Assembly: GCF_036785885.1 (NCBI RefSeq)
Contig: NC_092323.1
Location: forward strand, 2,024,501 to 2,088,500
Origin: Coffea arabica
Lineage: Eukaryota > Streptophyta > Magnoliopsida > Gentianales > Rubiaceae
Length of the DNA: 64,000 bases
Reading direction: 5' to 3'
The first letter of the stretch is position 1, and every line of letters starts with the position of its first letter. Both the position numbers and the translations under genes were made by a program. Below are positions 59,055 to 64,000 of this stretch, piece by piece. The notes below the pieces were generated by a model, which was not told the origin of the DNA, made no database searches, and was given only the letters and a program-made list of their open reading frames with translations.

Positions 59055-62000
59055 TCATAACATTGTGAGCTCCACCTGCCATAATCTCTTTTTTGCAATT
59101 AAAACTCTTTCTTCATTTAGCGAGAGAGCATCAGCCCTAGGTTCCACTTCTGATATCCAACCATCCCACTTTAAGGCAGTCAAGAATTTTCTTGCATAGT
59201 TTATAACTGAAAGTTTGTCTCTTATGATGACAATTCCTTCTGGCCGTAGGATTCTGTCCATTTCAATCAGAAGATCTTCTGTACTACATCCACGCTCCTC
59301 AATCTCCGAGAACAAGGCCCAGGCATGAAGTAAATCATAAGTGCGAGGGTAGGTTGAAAACGATTCACACCTGTAAATGGGCTTACAATTGGAGATCAAC
59401 CGGCATAACAGCAACCAAAAACTTTTCATATCAGACATGCTTGCCAATTGGTTTCTATAGCTTCAGTTTCCATTTACAAAGGATTAGCCAAAAAGACAAA
59501 AAATGCCAATGGGAGTTTGGCCTATAGCCTAGACCTCTACCAGTTCACTCATTAATAACAAAAGATTCCATAGAACGGATCGCGAAACCATTACCCTGCC
59601 CATCTATAATCAGTTTGCAACGTCATAAATGGTTGTAATAATTCCAAATCTACTGATGGAACTTTAAAAAAGAGGAAAAAAAAAAAAAGGTGCTTGTCTT
59701 CTTTTTAAGTTTCCTCTATCACCCAAATGCTGCATTCAAAGATGCATATGGAACCCAAATATCTGTGCTCGCAACAATAGCTTACCAGTCGTGAACGGTG
59801 CCAATTAGGCCTCTATCATATACGATCTTAAGCTTAGAAGAAGCATTTACTGGAGCAACATTCATCACCCAGAGATCCTTATCTCTGAGAGCAGCAGCAA
59901 ACCCACCAAGGTTTGAATTCATGTCCATGACATTTCTAAATGAGTTCCTCTGCATAAGCGATCTCATCTGCTTCCAATAGTCAACAACCCTGTCATGCCA
60001 TATGCTCTGCATTTCATAAAGATCTAGTAGGTTAAAACAGGCTCATGTTATCCCAAAAAAAAAAGAAGGATAAGATATAAAGGCATTCTAAAGACAGTAT
60101 GTGTTCCCTTAACTCACAGTATCTTTCAGAAACTCCTGAGGACTGACACCAATGTCTTCCAGGCGAAGGGGAGCTGCAGTAAGCCTTTGTGGCCAAGGTT
60201 TTAGTCCACTTCCTTTTTCCTTGTGCATCCCTGGTTTCACAGATAAGCATTTCATGACTATTATAAGAAAAACGGAGTCTATCGCATACAATAATATAAC
60301 AACAGAACTAACAACTCAATGACAGGATAATTAAATGAAAATTTTGTGGTATCTTTTACAGATTGTTCAGATTTGCCTTCTGCACCACCCTGCAAAAGAA
60401 AAAGGTGACATTTCTAATCCAAAACCAATAGTTCCATAGACTATTTCTCCACAGATCTCAGAAAAAAAACAACTTTACAGCTAAGGGTGGGTGTTCAGAA
60501 GTTGTGAAACTTTTTTTTCCCTTTATCCTTGGTGGAGAGGATAGGAACTATACAGCTGCCAGAAGTCGATATCTTGATACATTATCGAGAAAGCATCAAA
60601 CCACTGCATTCAGCATCCAAAGAGCATAAACCTTTGTTGATGCAGCAGAGAGAATAACCACAAAAGCAAATCCATCCTAGTAAAATCCATTCTTTCTTCT
60701 TGGTAGACTGGATACAAGAATACTTAATTATTTTTCACCAAGTTGCAACAAGTGGCGGAAAAATTCTGAAGTAGTTGATCAACATCGGCCACTATCATCT
60801 GGGCAATTTCCTGAACTCTATATCCAACTTGGATATACAAGATTTCTCTGAGAAACTTTTTGTATATTCATTTCTTGGTTAAAGTGTAATAATTCATTGG
60901 AATAGAATCCTTCCAGATCTGAACAACGCAAAAAAAAATAATTTACCAGTTCTCCAACTTATTTTCCTGATGTGATACAAACTTGATAAGATCAATTCAG
61001 TAGCTCTGTAACAAATTTTAATGACATGGATGATGACTAAGCAATGAAGAAAATAAACAAAAATCCACCAGATGACAAAATAGCAATCCACATCTCAATT
61101 CTCTCAATGCAAGTTAATTTCTACACTGACCTAAAAAGTTGAAAAAGCTCATAGGAATTAATGCTACTCACTGGCAGAGTATGGAGTGATGCAAGCCTTC
61201 ATGAGCGCATTCCAAGTGGAATCTGGATCCTCGTCAGAGCTGCACAAGGGGGGGTTAGTCCCAGGTTCTCTCTTTCTATAACAACTGTTACTAAAAGGCT
61301 TAGCCCATATAACAGTTTGATCTCTTCTTGAAACAACTCTCCAGCACATTCTTCTCAAAAGATCATACATGGCATTCCAAATTCTTCGATTATCCGCATC
61401 ATGAGCATAAGCTTCAGGTGATGAGTACACGAAATAACCTCCTGGTCTGAGCAACCTGTCTAATTCTAACAAGAGGATTCCATCTCTCTGAAGCCAATCA
61501 ATCCTACAACGGGAACAATGAGCCAGTTCAAATGATCTACTTGGATAAGGTAGTCTCTTAGTGCCCAAAACACCAAGAGTGGAGGGGATTCCCCTCTCCA
61601 ATGCAAATTGGATTTGATTCTCATGCACATCATTGGGTGCCAGTGACATAGCGATGATATCAAGAGGAAGAAGGTATGCCCCAAAACTTGCAACCCCACA
61701 ACCCACATCAAGGACATTACGGATATTCCCACCATTGTTCAGCTTTTCATCAGGAAACTTAAGCATCTGCAAAGAATGCAAACCGTAACGGTAAAAACTC
61801 GAAAAGAAGAACTAGCAGAAAACGTAATGGAATGGCTGAGTATGCTGTACCCCAGCAATTGCCGCAATGTACTTGTCTGCACCATAATGGAAATGGGTTC
61901 CTCCACCGGGAAACCTGATCTTTTCCCCATCAACCACCATCCAGTTTTGATCTGATTTTTCTTGAGCAAGATGCGTATGAGGTATGTTGGCTTTCCATAC

Positions 62001-62838
62001 TTGATCTCTACTTGCAGGCCACTTGATTGGGATCTGGACTCCTAAAATTGACCTCATTAAATGAAAACTAGCAAAAATAGTCGCAACATTTATAAGTAGT
62101 ACATCCAGAGAGCAGAACTAGGGAACTTTGAACTCATGTGTAGGACACATCGAAAAAGTCCAGTTAATATCGAGAAAAGAGAAGAAATCAATTCCTTCTC
62201 TTTTGCTTACCGAAGAAATGAAAGCACAAAACGAATAGAGGCATTACCAACCTTGTAGCCAATTGGAGGTGGAATGAGACAATTGTACCGCCGGTGAGGA
62301 GGCGGACAATGGCGTTCATAATGCTCCATTAAAGTCAAATTAGGCTTCAATTTGAGTTGATATATCAAGTTTCTATCCAAGCATGGGATCAGTTCCGAAT
62401 GATTCAAATCACAAACCTTTAAAAAATATACATATACGTCACCAAATGCAGGATTTCTAATAGAACCACAAAAAAATGCATTTGCAATTATTGCCAAACT
62501 TTTCACCAGAAAGAAAAAAAAAGAAAGAGGCCATACAACAATCATTACCAAACTTTTCAAAAGAAACAAATAAACAATTGGAGACATACAGGAATGCTTC
62601 TGGGAACTTCAGGGTTACGCTCTTGGTCTTCCGGCAACTCGTCCGAGTAGTATCGCTTCGGCAGGAAGCGGCCCGTTACTGGATCGGCGCCGTCCTCTAG
62701 GGGGTCGTCGGCTCTGGGCAGACGTGGAGCGAAGGACGAACCATTGTACAGACAAACCAATCCCAAAAACACAGTTAGCCCGATTAACAGAAACTTAAAC
62801 AACTTGGATGTGTTAATAACCTCGTTCTTTTGCCTCAT
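59055..62838 (-). CDS. Golgi PMT-family (pectin-type) SAM-dependent methyltransferase
   Basis: Seven exons (62838-62590, 62416-62248, 62041-61851, 61766-61172, 60230-60118, 60006-59786, 59370-59055) give 617 aa. It has a short cytosolic N-terminus, one membrane anchor (KLFKFLLIGLTVFLGLVCLY, about 12-31) and a lumenal stem, so type II. The domain (DUF248/PF03141) follows: IPCLDRNLIYQLKL, MEHYERHCPPPHRRYNCLIP, WKANIPHTHLAQEKSDQNWM, FPGGGTHFHYGADKYIAAIA. SAM motif I is VLDVGCGVASFGAYL (about 221-235). Further motifs are [60 protein letters not shown] and DLLIEMDRILRPEG. Members such as QUA2 are needed for homogalacturonan methylation. It corresponds to Arabidopsis At5g14430; the exact acceptor is not proven. 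Confidence 0.92.
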
Positions 62839-64000
62839 TTTCTTTTCCCAGTCAAACCTTTTCGTCTCTGCTTGGTTTTTCGGTGCTGCTGCAGCTGCCG
62901 GAACCTCGAGCTAAAAACCCTAGTTGGGCAGCAGCAGATCCATTTCTTCTCAACCTCAACTAGAAAGCAAGGAATATATACTACTAGTAGAATGTAATCT
63001 TTGTCGTCGCTGCGATTTGTCTTATATAAGGCACTTAGCGATACTGTGGACTTTACTTTTAACTATTACTAGTATAACTTCCAAAAATCTGCGACTTTCC
63101 TTGTCTGGAATAAAAAGATCCTTTCACTCGGGAATCACAATCTTATGTTGAATTAGGAAATTCGATGGAAATACTTCCGTCCTCTGAACGCCGTTGTGCT
63201 GTCAACCGTAGCAGCTGTACACCATCACCAGCTAGCCTCCTCCTAGTCCTGGGAATGGATTAGGTGGGACTTTTATCCTTGTTTCAGCACTGGACGTGAG
63301 AGATGCGCCGTTGATATCTCATCCCCTAACCCAAAAAAAATCCCGGGCACGGTATAGATTTCTGGCATCATATCGAATAATTGCGCGATAATTGGGGGGG
63401 TCTTAAATTCTGTATGTAAGGTGCGTAACGCACGGGAGACAGATATCTTGTGGTGTTAATCACAATTGACATTGGTCGCCACTGGAAGGGCCCGAACGCA
63501 TGGTAAACAACCAAACACGCACAAAGACTTCAATACCTCGATCACGTTGCAGTCCTCCATCATGTTTAGCTGTTTGAAAGCGATCATTTTAAATTTAACA
63601 TGTATTTTTCAATTTTATCATTTAAAAAAGTAATCTTTTAAAATTTTAATGCATATTTAGCGAGGGAATATTTTTAATTTAAAAGATACATATATATAAA
63701 TTTATCAGTACCAATGATTATTATCTCTTCATAAAAGAATGAATTTCTAAAAATCGATTCCAATACTGGGACGGATGAAGTAATATTTTCTTCATTTCTT
63801 TCCAACGTGAATGAATATACTAGTGAAGATAGAAGGTATTGCACTCTAGAGATGCCCAAAAAAAAAAAAAAGAAAGGTAAAAAATCACATGTTTATTTCA
63901 ATCATTATGGTGCACCTCAACAACAAATTGACTAGTGATGTATATAACTACACTTTTACAAGAAAGGTACTATAATACGCATAGATTAGTACACATTGAT
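62839..64000. other. Promoter side of the methyltransferase gene
   Basis: The first 100 bp is likely 5' UTR (ccctagttgggcagcagcag). The remainder has no recognisable gene, and the last 450 bp is AT-rich. A C/G run (gggggggtc) lies near 63395. Confidence 0.55.

Noticed and set aside
60345-60400. Possible extra exon in the methyltransferase (ggtggtgcagaaggc)
   Set aside because: It gives a stop in the needed phase, and neighbouring exons already join with conserved sequence.
1-64000. CRISPR arrays, operons, bacterial-type systems or rRNA
   Set aside because: No regularly spaced repeats or prokaryotic gene layout; all coding evidence is plant nuclear with introns.

Overview
The window is nuclear DNA of a flowering plant, most likely a eudicot. 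The evidence is AT-rich intergenic DNA, short GT-AG introns, plant-type gene families, many small transposon relics and one large Ty3/gypsy retrotransposon. I cannot name the species. I read nine genes or gene relics of the host plus one retrotransposon locus carrying two younger insertions. Most exon models were joined by hand from frame, splice sites and family knowledge, and each joined model keeps one open frame from start to stop.

Layout. Positions 1-4729 hold no recognisable gene. Positions 4730-5605 (+) are a decayed glucuronokinase gene. Positions 6381-7041 (-) encode a small basic coiled-coil protein I do not recognise. A foldback MITE (7392-7809) and a hAT-like MITE (7925-8100) follow. 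Positions 8855-22554 are a complete Tat-lineage gypsy element on the minus strand. It has 431-bp LTRs differing at 6 positions, a 5-bp target duplication (GATGA), a PBS and a PPT. It carries an antisense 701-codon ORF with its own TATA box. It has been hit by two solo LTRs, 9689-12971 (duplication CCTTT) and 15684-16685 (duplication GTATA).

The gene-rich part comes next. In order: an organellar TruB pseudouridine synthase (22812-26917, +); a DUF707 membrane protein (27655-32020, -); SGF29, the SAGA histone reader (36975-41722, +); a DUF2828/von Willebrand-like protein (42290-44275, -); a GDSL esterase (45259-47299, -); SURF2 (50106-52404, +); a UKL5-type uridine kinase-uracil phosphoribosyltransferase fusion (53399-56753, -); and a Golgi PMT-family methyltransferase (59055-62838, -).

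How it fits together. These are unrelated housekeeping genes, not a pathway cluster. Their order is nevertheless informative. PMT, SURF2, GDSL, TruB and glucuronokinase occur in this order in Arabidopsis At5g14430-At5g14470, and UKL5 and SGF29A lie close together at At3g27440-At3g27460 (both from memory). The window therefore looks like an ancestral block that was later split between duplicated Arabidopsis segments, and here the glucuronokinase copy has died in place. The retrotransposon landed about 260 bp upstream of the TruB start codon, inside an older degenerate tandem repeat.
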